Below, piece after piece: positions 44,501 through 53,059 of a stretch of DNA of 64,000 bases (position 1 is its first letter; every line of letters starts with the position of its first letter). A program made the position numbers and the translations under genes. The notes beneath the pieces were generated by a model. That model was not told the DNA's origin. It made no database searches and worked only from the letters and a program-made list of their open reading frames with translations. Source of the stretch: Mucilaginibacter rubeus (GTDB lineage: Bacteria; Bacteroidota; Bacteroidia; Sphingobacteriales; Sphingobacteriaceae); the NCBI RefSeq assembly GCF_003286415.2, contig NZ_CP043450.1, positions 4,278,001 through 4,342,000 of the forward strand. The letters are read 5' to 3'.

Positions 44501-45146
44501 CGTAGGCCACAACCACAACCTCGGTAAGGTCTTGTGGGGCATCTTCAAGTATTACACTTACTTCAGATCGGCCGTTAAGGGCAACTTCCTTAGTTCTGAA
44601 GCCAACGAAGGAGAATACCAGAGTGGCGTTTGGCTCGGCAACGTTAATGGAATAATTACCATTAATATCGGTTATGGCGGCAGCCGTTGAACCTTTCTGT
44701 TTCACAGTTACACCAGGTAAGGGTAATCCCTTACTATCAACAACTTTACCATTGATCTTTTTAGGCGCATTGCTTTCTGCCGCTGTTTTTCTGCGGATAA
44801 GAATGGTTTTGTTGTCGATGGTATAAGTTAACGACTGATTGCTTAAACACAGGTCCATAACCTGGTTTATAGTAGCGTTGGTAAGATCAACAGTTACCGG
44901 TTTAGCCAACTTAATGTCTTCAGAGTTGTACAGAAAATCATAATTGGTTTGATTTCTGATCTCTTCAAAAACTTCTTTTAAAGTTGTTTGTTTAACCTTT
45001 AAAGTAACTTTCTGTGCATAAGTTGCAGCAGACACCTGTAAGAAGGTAACTGTTAGCAAAATGAGTGTCAGTTTCATAATAAGCACAGGTTTATATAGGC
45101 GCCCACGATGTTTGCCGCAAGTAAATGCAGTAAAATTTTTATACAT
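41547..45146 (-). CDS. SusC/RagA transporter with STN sensor domain (module 2, first pair)
   Basis: 1199 residues. The long N-terminus MYKNFTAFTCGKHRGRLYK, VLIMKLTLILLTVTFLQVSA, ATYAQ is the extended signal peptide seen in many Sphingobacteria SusC proteins, which supports ATG 45146. Then STN (about 47-115, VTLKVKQTTLKEVFEEIRNQTNYDF), a carboxypeptidase-like sandwich (about 130-205), DLTEVVVVAYGVQRKET, plug (about 215-335) and barrel to VGVNVNF. With STN and an upstream fecR it is a signalling transporter. It heads the tandem susCD operon of four transport genes plus a lipoprotein. Confidence 0.95.
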   Translation of the reverse strand: MYKNFTAFTCGKHRGRLYKPVLIMKLTLILLTVTFLQVSAATYAQKVTLKVKQTTLKEVFEEIRNQTNYDFLYNSEDIKLAKPVTVDLTNATINQVMDLCLSNQSLTYTIDNKTILIRRKTAAESNAPKKINGKVVDSKGLPLPGVTVKQKGSTAAAITDINGNYSINVAEPNATLVFSFVGFRTKEVALNGRSEVSVILEDAPQDLTEVVVVAYGVQRKETVTGAITSIGTKDLVQSPVANLSNALAGRLSGLTVTQTSGKPGADGATLYVRGVGTYTGQTAPLIMVDGIARDSYNDIDPNEVESISILKDASATAVYGVRGANGVILITTKRGKEGAPKVSATFQTAISQFSSMPNFVNSYQYATLLNEQSYENYWIQHSRDADVKTWNDFATKRDANWIKDATIYYSPEDLKYYQNAHTPTINGQANPYYDPYGHPDQDWKKQIFNKFAPQTQVNANITGGTKATKYFVSLGYLAQGGLFNTDYMPFSDEMQFKKKRYNLRSNLDFDVNSDFRVSVDVSTQYVTITGMDNDGYTWEKRILWSSPLGSPGIINGKFVVPFSNQNDQLNPLYAIANSNNYNITTNSTLNSAIKLTYKLDDITPGLSVNARGAYDSYFQSRTGGKYTPLLYGLRPNPNGNKLDPILVQLTNDVAPARWTDFYTDKWRKVYGEFSINYNRVFGKKHTVTGLILANAEKKYDPNLLYDLPHAYEGVSGRVTYNYADRYLAEYNMGYNGSENFPEGKRFGFLPAYSLGWIASNESFFPKTDYITYLKIRGSLGKVGNDGINIPGTTTSARYLYLPDTWQYVNGYNAGGGYTFGTLNDRNRIQGAQENVLGNPNVTWETATKSNIGLETHLFNDRLSLIYDHYNEHRKNILSYKGSVPGIVQATLPPYNLGEVKNWGDEIELSYTSAPGKFTWWIKGNASTNHNKILFKDEAIAPGLEYQAATGRPINQGSYLQADGLYTSWSQLYKIDGNGNPILSQPVLAVGADGKPYNNAAGNPVYQKDLGYAGAPLQPGEVRLKDVNGDGVINEKDYVRSGKTDLPTLSYGVSFGFSFHGFDFSALFQGQSGVAKYAMQELHFNKQQSLFDVDLNRYTQDRYDHGDRIDFPIAAYNQDAAYNTFFLKSTAFVRLKNAEIGYTLKPELLKKVGIRSARFYINGYNLYTWSPNKIWGDPENLGYIGYPLTRTYNVGVNVNF

Positions 45147-45155
45147 TTGAATGTC

Positions 45156-45264
45156 AGTTTATTAATAAGTGGTTGTAATCGCTGCAATTAGTTTTACTAT
45201 CTGGCATTGCCATAAAACGGCTTAGGTCAGGGGCGGTCCGAAACGCTCCTGGCTTTATTTTTTA
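45156..45264 (+). ncRNA. Candidate antisense RNA opposite the susC leader (module 2)
   Basis: Plus-strand hairpin CAGGGGCG-gtccgaaa-CGCTCCTG (about 45228-45251) is followed by GCTTTATTTTTT. As plus-strand RNA it pairs with one G-U wobble; on the minus strand that is an A-C mismatch. TACATTTG at 45142-45149 fits the -7 box, with no suitable -33 box. The downstream flank TTTTTTATGCTGAT nearly equals TTTTTTATGCAGAT at the module 1 element. Ends inferred. Confidence 0.45.
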
Positions 45265-45305
45265 TGCTGATAGATAATTGGTTGGGGATATTGAAGAGTG
45301 TAGAT

Positions 45306-46517
45306 CTATTGCATAACGGTGATCCTCCTTCCTGTAATTTTAAAATGCACATTACTTATCTGTTCAAGGTTTTTCAATAGATCTGTTATGCTTTTTGAGC
45401 GGGTAAACGTACCGCCAAAACGTTGGTTAGCAAAGTTGCCCTGGTATTCAATATCTGCATCATACCAGCGGGATACCTTTTTCATGATATCCACTATATT
45501 GTCATCATTAAACATGAAATAGCCATTTTTCCAGGCCATCGCCTGACTGATGTTTGCTTTGGAAACATCAATAGCATTGCCATCACTACCTATAACAGCC
45601 TGCTGTCCAGGCCTTAACAATGCCAGACTACCGCTTTTACTGATCTGTACGGAGCCTTCAAGCAGCGTGGTAGTTAAATCTTTATCATCAGCATAAGCGG
45701 AGATATTGAAATGTGTACCAAGTACTTTTACTTGTACATTGTTCATTTCTACATAAAAAGGCTTGTCTTTATTTTTCGCTACTTCAAAGTAAGCTTCGCC
45801 GGTAAGTTTTACAGTACGACTGTTGCCGGTAAATTCGGTTGGATAACTTAATGACGATGATGAGTTTAACCAAACCTGTGTGCCATCAGGCAATACTACC
45901 TGGTACTGGCCGCCCGGCGGTATGGTTAAGGTATTATATAATACCGCGTTAACACCAGCGTGGGTAGCATTGGGCAGCACATCATAAACCAACTTACCGT
46001 CACCAACTTTATTCACTTTGCATTTTCCATTGCTGGCCAATGCGCCATTAGCCGCGCTATCCAATACTATACTTTTACCGCCGGCAAGCGTGAGGATGGC
46101 TTTGTTGCTTCCGGGAACAATTTTGGCCATGTTATTGGCCGCTACTTCATTTTTAACCGCTCCCATTTTTTGACGACGGACAAAGTAAAACCCTACCGAC
46201 GCAAAAATTAAAACAGCAGCCGCGATTTTAACCCAGCCGGCGTATAGCTTCACTATATTACTTTTCCCGATAACAGGTACGGGAATAATGGCATCATCTT
46301 TAAAACGTGGATCGGCCTTGATATCGGCTAATACTTTTTGAGCACGGGTATTATCAAATCCGGGAGCACCCTCAAGGTTCAGCATTTCTTCGTCAACAGC
46401 GCCCGATACATCATCCGGATTATTGTTCAGATAACTGAACAACTCGTCACGGTCGGCATCGCTTATAGCATCGTTAAAATACTGTTCAAGTAAACTCCTG
46501 AGCCTATCGTTATTCAT
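45306..46517 (-). CDS. FecR family anti-sigma factor (module 2, no adjacent sigma gene)
   Basis: 403 residues. The N-terminal part (about 1-80) is acidic and helical, a membrane helix follows (about 93-111, AGWVKIAAAVLIFASVGFYFV), and the FecR domain (about 195-300) has PPGGQYQVVLPDGTQVWLNSSSSLSYPTEF and KLTGEAYFEVAKNKDKPFYVEM. The C-terminal DUF4974-like domain (about 325-403) has WKNGYFMFNDDNIVDIMKKVSRWYDADIEYQG. Family role: holds an ECF sigma until SusC signals. Oddly, no sigma gene lies upstream. The nearest candidate is 8.3 kb away beyond a plus-strand gene block. Confidence 0.92.
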   Translation of the reverse strand: MNNDRLRSLLEQYFNDAISDADRDELFSYLNNNPDDVSGAVDEEMLNLEGAPGFDNTRAQKVLADIKADPRFKDDAIIPVPVIGKSNIVKLYAGWVKIAAAVLIFASVGFYFVRRQKMGAVKNEVAANNMAKIVPGSNKAILTLAGGKSIVLDSAANGALASNGKCKVNKVGDGKLVYDVLPNATHAGVNAVLYNTLTIPPGGQYQVVLPDGTQVWLNSSSSLSYPTEFTGNSRTVKLTGEAYFEVAKNKDKPFYVEMNNVQVKVLGTHFNISAYADDKDLTTTLLEGSVQISKSGSLALLRPGQQAVIGSDGNAIDVSKANISQAMAWKNGYFMFNDDNIVDIMKKVSRWYDADIEYQGNFANQRFGGTFTRSKSITDLLKNLEQISNVHFKITGRRITVMQ

Positions 46518-46530
46518 GTTTTTGGTTTAT

Positions 46531-46562
46531 ATACAAATTCCCCGGGAGGGGCATTTGTGTAT
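46531..46562. promoter_or_regulatory. Hairpin in the fecR leader
   Basis: ATACAAAT-tcCCCgggaGGGgc-ATTTGTGTAT forms an imperfect palindrome ending 14 bp before the fecR start on the minus strand. It resembles a hairpin module of the CTACAAA/CCCC family found elsewhere in the window. A role in fecR expression is unproven. Confidence 0.4.
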
Positions 46563-46819
46563 AGAACACACAACTCAAAGCATAGGACTACCCGAATGTG
46601 AAATATTTTTCAAAAATCTAATTATTGTCATTATTCGCAGGCTATCATACAAATTATTCAAAGCCGACCATACATTCTTGTACGCTACAGCAGCAATTGA
46701 GTCGGCTCCGAAAAATCCTCATCTGTATTCTTAAACCCCTCTGTTTAAGATGAAAAAGTTTTTTTTTATCAGATGCAACTACCCCGCAACACCGGTGTCA
46801 TTTAACAAAACCTAAGATT
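46563..46819. other. Intergenic region between divergent fecR and permease genes
   Basis: About 260 bp. TCTTAAAC-ccctct-GTTTAAGA (46729-46750) is a perfect 8-bp hairpin with a T-run 10 bases later. No remnant of a sigma gene was found on the minus strand. Promoters for both directions should lie here, but no consensus pair is evident. Confidence 0.4.
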
Positions 46820-49246
46820 ATGTTCAAGAACAATTTCAAAATCGCCTGGCGTAATCTCACCAGGAACAGAGCGTCGTCTTTCATTAACATCGGAGGCCTT
46901 GCTGTGGGTATGGCAGTATCTATGATGATTGGCTTATGGATATGGGACGAACTATCATTCAATAAATATCATCAAAACTATGACCGCATTGTAGCAGTGA
47001 TGCAGCGGGAAAAATTTCTCGGCAATATCGCTGTAACAGACCATATGCCTTACCGACTGGTTAATGAACTCAAAACAAATTACCACAATGATTTTAAACA
47101 CATAGTAACGGCAACTGAAACCCGCGAATACTACCTGTCACAAGGTGAAAATAAAATAGCGCAGACGGGACAATACGTTGAAGCCGCCGCGCCGGAAATG
47201 CTAACATTGAAAATGCTCCGTGGCTCCTGGGCGGCATTAAATGATCCGCGTTCGGTACTGCTTTCGGCATCTGCTGCAAAAAAGCTTTTTGGTAATACCG
47301 ATCCTATGGATAAAACGGTGAAAGTGAGCGACACCTGGGATGTACATTCAACCACAGATGTGAAAGTAACGGGGATCTATGAAGACCTTCCGCAAAACGT
47401 TCAATTTCACGATGTTCAATTTTTCATGCCCTGGGAACTGTATGCGGCTACAGATACGCGGCTAAGCACAATGGGCTGGGACGATCATCGTTTTTTGATC
47501 TATGGCGAGATCTGGCCGGGCGCCGATTTAAATAAAGTATCGGCCGCTGTCAAAGATGCTGAGCTTAATGTGATCAGGCATCTGGACAATATGCGGGATG
47601 AGGTTGCGGCAAACCCCGAAATACTGCTAAATCCGATGAAGAACTGGCACCTCTATTCAACCTTTAAGGATGGTGTTGCCGATAGAGGGCCTATCCGGTT
47701 TGTGTGGATAGTTGGCATTATCGGTGGCTTCGTGTTGTTATTGGCATGTATCAATTTTATGAATTTCAGTACCGCACGTTCCGAAAAAAGAGCAACGGAG
47801 GTAGGCATACGCAAAGCCATAGGATCGGCCAGGGTACAACTTGTCATCCAGTTTTTTAGTGAATCGCTACTGGTGGCGCTGTTGGCATTTATGATAGCGC
47901 TGTTGTTTGTCATACTTGCTTTGCCAACATTAAATGATTTGTCGGCAAAGCAAATCTCGCTACCCTACACCAATATTTGGTTTTGGCTTTTTTGTTTCAG
48001 CTTTATCGTATTTACGGGTTTGCTTGCCGGAATTTATCCGGCTTTATACTTGTCTTCCTTCCAGCCTGTCAAAGTCTTAAAAGGGGCATTTCGTGCAGGC
48101 CGTATGGCTTCTCTTCCGCGCAAAGTATTAGTAGTAATGCAATTCACGATCTCGATTGTATTAATCATTTGTACCGTCATTATATATAACCAGTTGATCT
48201 TTAGCAAAGACCGACCTGTTGGCTACACACGCGATGGCCTGGTTATAGTACCAATGCAGTCAATTGACTATCAGGGGAAACAGGACGTTCTCCGCAACGA
48301 GTTAAAAAATACAGGTTTGGTGACCGAAGTAGCTGAATCAGAAAGCCCGGTTACAGGGATTTCATCAAATAACGGCGGCTTTAACTGGCAAGGTAAGGCC
48401 CCCGGTGTAGAAGAAAAATTTGGGACACTAACCGTTACAGCAGAATATGGAAAAACAATTGGCTGGCAATTTAAAGAAGGTCGCGATTTTTACGCCGGGT
48501 CTGTCGCTGATTCGTCCGGTTTCGTGATCAATGAGGCTGCCGCAAAGTATATGGGCTTCAAAAACCCGGTAGGCGAAACCATCCATTGGAAAAGCAAATG
48601 GAACAATGTTGATAAGGATTATAAAATTATCGGTGTAATAAAAAACATGGTGATGGAATCGCCTTACGATGCGATAAGGCCTGTTGTTTTCCGCCTGGGA
48701 GGTAACCCCAACTGGATTTTTATCAGGATAAGTCCGCAGGCAAGCGTTAGTAAGGCATTGCCCCAAATAGCCGGCGTTTTCAAAAAAATCGTCCCTTCCG
48801 TTCCTTTTACCTACAGCTTTGCCGATGAAGACTATGCTAAAAAATTTACAACCGAAGAGCATATCGGCAAGCTGACAAAATTCTTCTCTTGCCTTGCCAT
48901 TTTCATAAGCTGCCTCGGGCTCTTCGGCATGGCAATGTTCATGGCCGAACAACGCACTAAAGAAATTGGCCTGCGCAAAGTATTAGGTGCTACTGCATTC
49001 ACGCTATGGCGGTTATTATCAAAGGATTTTGTGGCGCTGGTAATTATTTCGCTCATCATAGCAACACCAATGGCCTGGTATTTTATGTCGAAATGGTTGC
49101 AAGGTTATCAATATCGTATACAGATAACCTGGTGGGTATTTGTACTTACAGGTATAGGCGCCGTCCTGATCACCTTACTTACAGTAAGCTATCAAACCAT
49201 TAAAGCCGCACTGGCAAATCCGGTAAAGAGTTTGCGAAGTGAGTGA
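46820..49246 (+). CDS. FtsX/MacB-like ABC transporter permease
   Basis: 808 residues. Layout: an N-terminal membrane helix (about 20-42), a MacB-type periplasmic core (about 50-265), three helices (about 293-315, 340-365 and 385-410), a KVLKG and RKVLVVMQF segment, a second periplasmic core (about 450-650), and three C-terminal helices (about 690-800). The conserved EQRTKEIGLRKVLGAT is present, as in FtsX permeases. Family role: mechanotransmission or efflux of lipids or peptides, with an ABC ATPase. No ATPase gene is adjacent. A paralogue follows 214 bp later. This double-core length is typical of Bacteroidota permeases of this kind. Confidence 0.88.
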   Translation: MFKNNFKIAWRNLTRNRASSFINIGGLAVGMAVSMMIGLWIWDELSFNKYHQNYDRIVAVMQREKFLGNIAVTDHMPYRLVNELKTNYHNDFKHIVTATETREYYLSQGENKIAQTGQYVEAAAPEMLTLKMLRGSWAALNDPRSVLLSASAAKKLFGNTDPMDKTVKVSDTWDVHSTTDVKVTGIYEDLPQNVQFHDVQFFMPWELYAATDTRLSTMGWDDHRFLIYGEIWPGADLNKVSAAVKDAELNVIRHLDNMRDEVAANPEILLNPMKNWHLYSTFKDGVADRGPIRFVWIVGIIGGFVLLLACINFMNFSTARSEKRATEVGIRKAIGSARVQLVIQFFSESLLVALLAFMIALLFVILALPTLNDLSAKQISLPYTNIWFWLFCFSFIVFTGLLAGIYPALYLSSFQPVKVLKGAFRAGRMASLPRKVLVVMQFTISIVLIICTVIIYNQLIFSKDRPVGYTRDGLVIVPMQSIDYQGKQDVLRNELKNTGLVTEVAESESPVTGISSNNGGFNWQGKAPGVEEKFGTLTVTAEYGKTIGWQFKEGRDFYAGSVADSSGFVINEAAAKYMGFKNPVGETIHWKSKWNNVDKDYKIIGVIKNMVMESPYDAIRPVVFRLGGNPNWIFIRISPQASVSKALPQIAGVFKKIVPSVPFTYSFADEDYAKKFTTEEHIGKLTKFFSCLAIFISCLGLFGMAMFMAEQRTKEIGLRKVLGATAFTLWRLLSKDFVALVIISLIIATPMAWYFMSKWLQGYQYRIQITWWVFVLTGIGAVLITLLTVSYQTIKAALANPVKSLRSE

Positions 49247-49460
49247 TTCGTGGCAAAAAGTTTGGAGCATCAGGGCGCTACCCTATTACACTTACGCTAA
49301 TTATAATCTGTAAAATTACCGATCAAAAATGCACGGTTGCTGTTCTCTTTTGATACACTTACAAAAGTTCAAAAATTATTCAAATAACTAATAATCAACA
49401 ACATAAATAATTGGCATTATATTTACGAATAATTTCGTATCAATTTAAAACTTCCCGGTT

Positions 49461-51848
49461 ATGATCAGAAATTACCTCAAAATCGCTTTGCGCAACCTGG
49501 TGAACAATAAAATTTACAGCGCTTTGAATATCATAGGTTTAGCTACAGGTATGGCTGTAGCCATGCTCATTGGTTTGTGGATTTATGCCCAGGTTTCGTA
49601 CGATCGCTTTTTGCCAGGATATCAGCTGGCCTACAGGGTAAAATTCAACGTAAATAATAACGGGGAGATCAACACTGTTGGCTCTACCAATTTGCCGTTG
49701 GCTGATGCATTAAAAAAAGACTTTCCGGAGATTAAATATGTAGCACAAACAGACTGGATGGGTTCGCACCCGCTTATGGTGGGTGATAAAAGGATAAACG
49801 TTAACGGGGCAATGGCAGGCAGCGATTTTCTGAAAATTTTTCAGTACCCGCTTATAAAAGGTAATGCGGATGCTGTATTAAATGATCCATATTCTATCGT
49901 ACTATCACAGGCCACCGCCACAGCATTATTTGGCAAAGCCGAAGCAGTTGGTAAAATGGTAAAGATTGATAATTTCCACGATCTACGGGTTACCGGTATC
50001 CTGAAAGATGTACCTGCCAATTCAACCTTTCAATTTAGCTTTGTTGTACCTTTTACCTATTATTCAATTACTAATGATGAGGTTAAGCAATCACTTACCA
50101 ATTGGGACAATAACTCGTTCCAGACTTTTGTGGCATTGCAGCCCAACGTATCATATGCCGAACTGGCACCCAAATTAAAAGGGGCTATGGTTAGGCACAG
50201 TCCAAAATATTATGCACAAACCAAGGCCGAGCTTTTCCTGGAACCGCTGAAAGACTGGCATTTATTTTCAGAATACAGGAATGGCATAGTATCAGGAGGT
50301 TTGATAGATTATGTGAGGATGTTCGCGCTCATCGGCACGCTGATCCTGATCATCGCTTGTATCAATTTCACCAATCTGGCTACCGCCCGATCAGAGAAAA
50401 GGGCCCGTGAGGTTGGCGTGCGTAAAGCCATCGGTTCCAGTCGCAAAAACCTGATCTTCCAGTTCCTGACCGAATCCATGACCTTAACCTTTCTGGCCTT
50501 TTTGTTATCACTGCTTTTTGTTTCCCTGGCATTACCCGTTTTCAATAACCTCACCCATACAGAAATCAGCATTCCATTCACTAATGGTACTTTCTGGTTA
50601 CTTATGATGGGCTTTGTTATTTTAACCGGGCTCCTTTCAGGTGGGCGACCTGCTTTTTACCTCTCATCCTTCAACCCTGTAAAAGTTTTAAAGGGAACTT
50701 TGCAAACGGGCAAAGCGGGTAACCTTCCGCGCGAGATCCTCGTGGTGCTTCAATTTACCTGTTCTATAGCGCTCATCATTAGTACTATAGTTATCTATCA
50801 ACAAATAAATCATGCCAAAGACAGGCCTGTAGGTTACGATAACAACCGTTTGGTAATGACCGATGCCACCGGCGACCTGACACGTAATTACGATGCTTTT
50901 AAGAATGAAATGCTGGCATCAGGCATGGTGAGCAGCGTTACCAAATCCTCAAGTCCTGTTACCGATATCTGGGCCAATAATAGCGTAACAGACTGGTCGG
51001 GCAGGTTACCCGGCGAAACATTGAGCCTTGCTATCATTGGCGTATCTGATGCTGATTATTTTAAAACGCTGGGCATGAAAATAGAGCGCGGGCGTGATTT
51101 CACCGGCAACCTCGGGGCCGATTCTCTGAGTGTGATACTCAATGAGGCTGCTGTTAAACGCATGCGATATAAATCCCCTGTTAACGAGGTTATCACCTGG
51201 CATACCGTACAGCAGCGGGCTACGGTAATCGGGGTGGTTAAGGATGCCTTGATGGCCTCGCCATATTCAAACTCGGTACCAACTATCTTCATTTACCAGC
51301 CAGGCTGGTCGAGCGTGGTAACATACCGGCTTGCTCCAAAAGCAAATACCCATACGGCATTGGCTAAGCTTGCTCCAATATTCGGTCGTTATAATCCAAC
51401 CATTCCTTTTCAGTATAGTTTTGTGGATGAAAGCTACGCCTCAAAGTTTGATTTTGAATCGCTGATAGGGAAGCTGGCCGGTTTATTTGCATCGCTTGCC
51501 ATCATGATCTCCTGTATAGGCTTGTTCGGCTTAGCAGCCTATATGGCCGAAAAACGCACCAAAGAGATTGGTATCCGGAAAGTATTGGGCGCCACCGTAC
51601 CACAGGTTTGGATGCTATTATCTAAAGAGTTTATAATCCTTGTAGTTATCAGTTGCCTGATAGCAAGTCCGGTTTCTTATTACTACCTCCATGCCTGGTT
51701 GTTAAAATATCAATACCGCATTAGCATAGGGCCGGGTGTATTCCTATTAGCAGGAACAGGGGCAATCATGCTTACTTTACTAACCATCAGCTTTCAGGCT
51801 ATAAAAGCAGCGTTAATGAATCCGGTAAAAAGTTTAAGAACGGAGTAA
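49461..51848 (+). CDS. FtsX/MacB-like ABC transporter permease, paralogue
   Basis: 795 residues with the same layout as the preceding gene: MIRNYLKIALRNLVNNKIYSALN start, MacB-type core, helices near 285-405, then KVLKGTLQTG, a second core, and AEKRTKEIGIRKVLGAT before the final helices. The two proteins match over their full lengths at roughly 45 percent by eye. Tandem paralogues may form a heteromeric or substrate-diverged pair. No ATPase gene is near, so a shared cytoplasmic ATPase elsewhere is expected. Confidence 0.88.
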   Translation: MIRNYLKIALRNLVNNKIYSALNIIGLATGMAVAMLIGLWIYAQVSYDRFLPGYQLAYRVKFNVNNNGEINTVGSTNLPLADALKKDFPEIKYVAQTDWMGSHPLMVGDKRINVNGAMAGSDFLKIFQYPLIKGNADAVLNDPYSIVLSQATATALFGKAEAVGKMVKIDNFHDLRVTGILKDVPANSTFQFSFVVPFTYYSITNDEVKQSLTNWDNNSFQTFVALQPNVSYAELAPKLKGAMVRHSPKYYAQTKAELFLEPLKDWHLFSEYRNGIVSGGLIDYVRMFALIGTLILIIACINFTNLATARSEKRAREVGVRKAIGSSRKNLIFQFLTESMTLTFLAFLLSLLFVSLALPVFNNLTHTEISIPFTNGTFWLLMMGFVILTGLLSGGRPAFYLSSFNPVKVLKGTLQTGKAGNLPREILVVLQFTCSIALIISTIVIYQQINHAKDRPVGYDNNRLVMTDATGDLTRNYDAFKNEMLASGMVSSVTKSSSPVTDIWANNSVTDWSGRLPGETLSLAIIGVSDADYFKTLGMKIERGRDFTGNLGADSLSVILNEAAVKRMRYKSPVNEVITWHTVQQRATVIGVVKDALMASPYSNSVPTIFIYQPGWSSVVTYRLAPKANTHTALAKLAPIFGRYNPTIPFQYSFVDESYASKFDFESLIGKLAGLFASLAIMISCIGLFGLAAYMAEKRTKEIGIRKVLGATVPQVWMLLSKEFIILVVISCLIASPVSYYYLHAWLLKYQYRISIGPGVFLLAGTGAIMLTLLTISFQAIKAALMNPVKSLRTE

Positions 51849-51955
51849 GCATAATTTAAACAAACGTGGCCTTTTAAACAAAGCATCTTAGGGCTTTTAA
51901 ACAAACCTGCGTGTAGCTATTTGCGAGAACTTTGCATTATAAATTTTTAATGCAA

Positions 51956-53002
51956 ATGACAACAACAAATTTAAATAGCAATACCCAGGTACTGGTAACG
52001 GGCGGCTCAGGCTTTATTGCGGTATATTGCATTCTGCAACTTATTGAAGCAGGTTATAAGGTAAAAACAACGGTACGTTCCTTAAACCGTGAAGCCGAAG
52101 TACGCGATATGCTCAAAACCGGTGGCGTTGAAGCCGGAGATCGTTTATCTTTTATAGCTGCCGATCTGAGCGCTGATGCCGGCTGGGCCGAAGCGGCTGA
52201 AGATTGCACATACGTGATACATGTAGCCTCTCCTACCCCGCTTAAAGGCTACAAACATGAAGACGAAATGATCATACCCGCAAGGGAGGGTGTATTAAGG
52301 GTGCTGAAAGCGGCCAGGGATGCCGGTGTTAAACGTGTTGTGTTTACTTCGGCATTTGGCGCGGTTGGCTTTGGCCACAAACCACGCACTACCCCATTCA
52401 ATGAAAACGACTGGACACCGATAAATGATAAGGTACCGGCTTATCAAAAATCAAAAACACTTTCAGAAAAAGCCGCGTGGGAGTTTATTAAAACCGAAGG
52501 CGGGGGGCTGGAAATGGCTACGGTAAATCCGGTTGCGGTTGCAGGCCCTGTTTTGGGGCCCGATTATTCGCATTCAATACAACTGATACAGAACATGTTA
52601 TTTGGCAAATTAAAAGGCTGCCCGAGGATAAACACTGGTTTAGTAGATGTACGTGACGTGGCCGACCTTCACTTACGGGCCATGACCAACCCGGCAGCAA
52701 AAGGGCAACGTTTTCTGGCAATTTCGGGCGAAAGCTTATGGACTATTGACATAGCACAGATCCTGAAAAGACGCCTGGGTCATTATGCAGATAAAGTTAC
52801 GGCGAAAAACGTGCCCAACTGGTTAATACATTTAACCGCCCTGTGGAACCCCACCGCAAAAGTTATCGCGCCTATGCTTGATCAAAACATGAATGCCACA
52901 AGCGAAAAAGCACGGCGCCTACTTGGCTGGTCGCCCCGCCCGGCAGAAGAAGCGATTGTTGCTACTGCTGAAAGCCTGATACAACTGGGAATAGTAAAAT
53001 AA
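51956..53002 (+). CDS. NAD(P)-dependent aldehyde/dihydroflavonol-type reductase (extended SDR)
   Basis: 348 residues from ATG 51956; ATG 51950 and TTG 51932 are alternative in-frame starts. Rossmann motif VLVTGGSGFIA (about 12-22), then YVIHVASPTPL, VFTSAFGAVGFG and the YxxxK motif Tyr163-Gln-Lys-Ser-Lys167, then MATVNPVAVAGPVLG. This is the dihydroflavonol-4-reductase/aldehyde-reductase family: NADPH-dependent reduction of aldehydes or ketones. An AraC regulator gene follows 57 bp downstream in the same direction and may control it. Substrate unknown. Confidence 0.87.
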   Translation: MTTTNLNSNTQVLVTGGSGFIAVYCILQLIEAGYKVKTTVRSLNREAEVRDMLKTGGVEAGDRLSFIAADLSADAGWAEAAEDCTYVIHVASPTPLKGYKHEDEMIIPAREGVLRVLKAARDAGVKRVVFTSAFGAVGFGHKPRTTPFNENDWTPINDKVPAYQKSKTLSEKAAWEFIKTEGGGLEMATVNPVAVAGPVLGPDYSHSIQLIQNMLFGKLKGCPRINTGLVDVRDVADLHLRAMTNPAAKGQRFLAISGESLWTIDIAQILKRRLGHYADKVTAKNVPNWLIHLTALWNPTAKVIAPMLDQNMNATSEKARRLLGWSPRPAEEAIVATAESLIQLGIVK

Positions 53003-53059
53003 AGCTTTCAGCTTTATGCATTTTGCTTTCAGCCTCAATAAATAGCTATTTTTACATTA

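Noticed and set aside
46516-46734. Open frame of 72 codons between fecR and the first permease, considered as a sigma-gene remnant
   Set aside because: Neither strand shows region 2 or region 4 patterns; only short hairpins are present.
48428-48952. Long antisense open frame (174 codons) opposite the first permease
   Set aside because: The coding strand carries all FtsX motifs; the antisense frame has no domain pattern.
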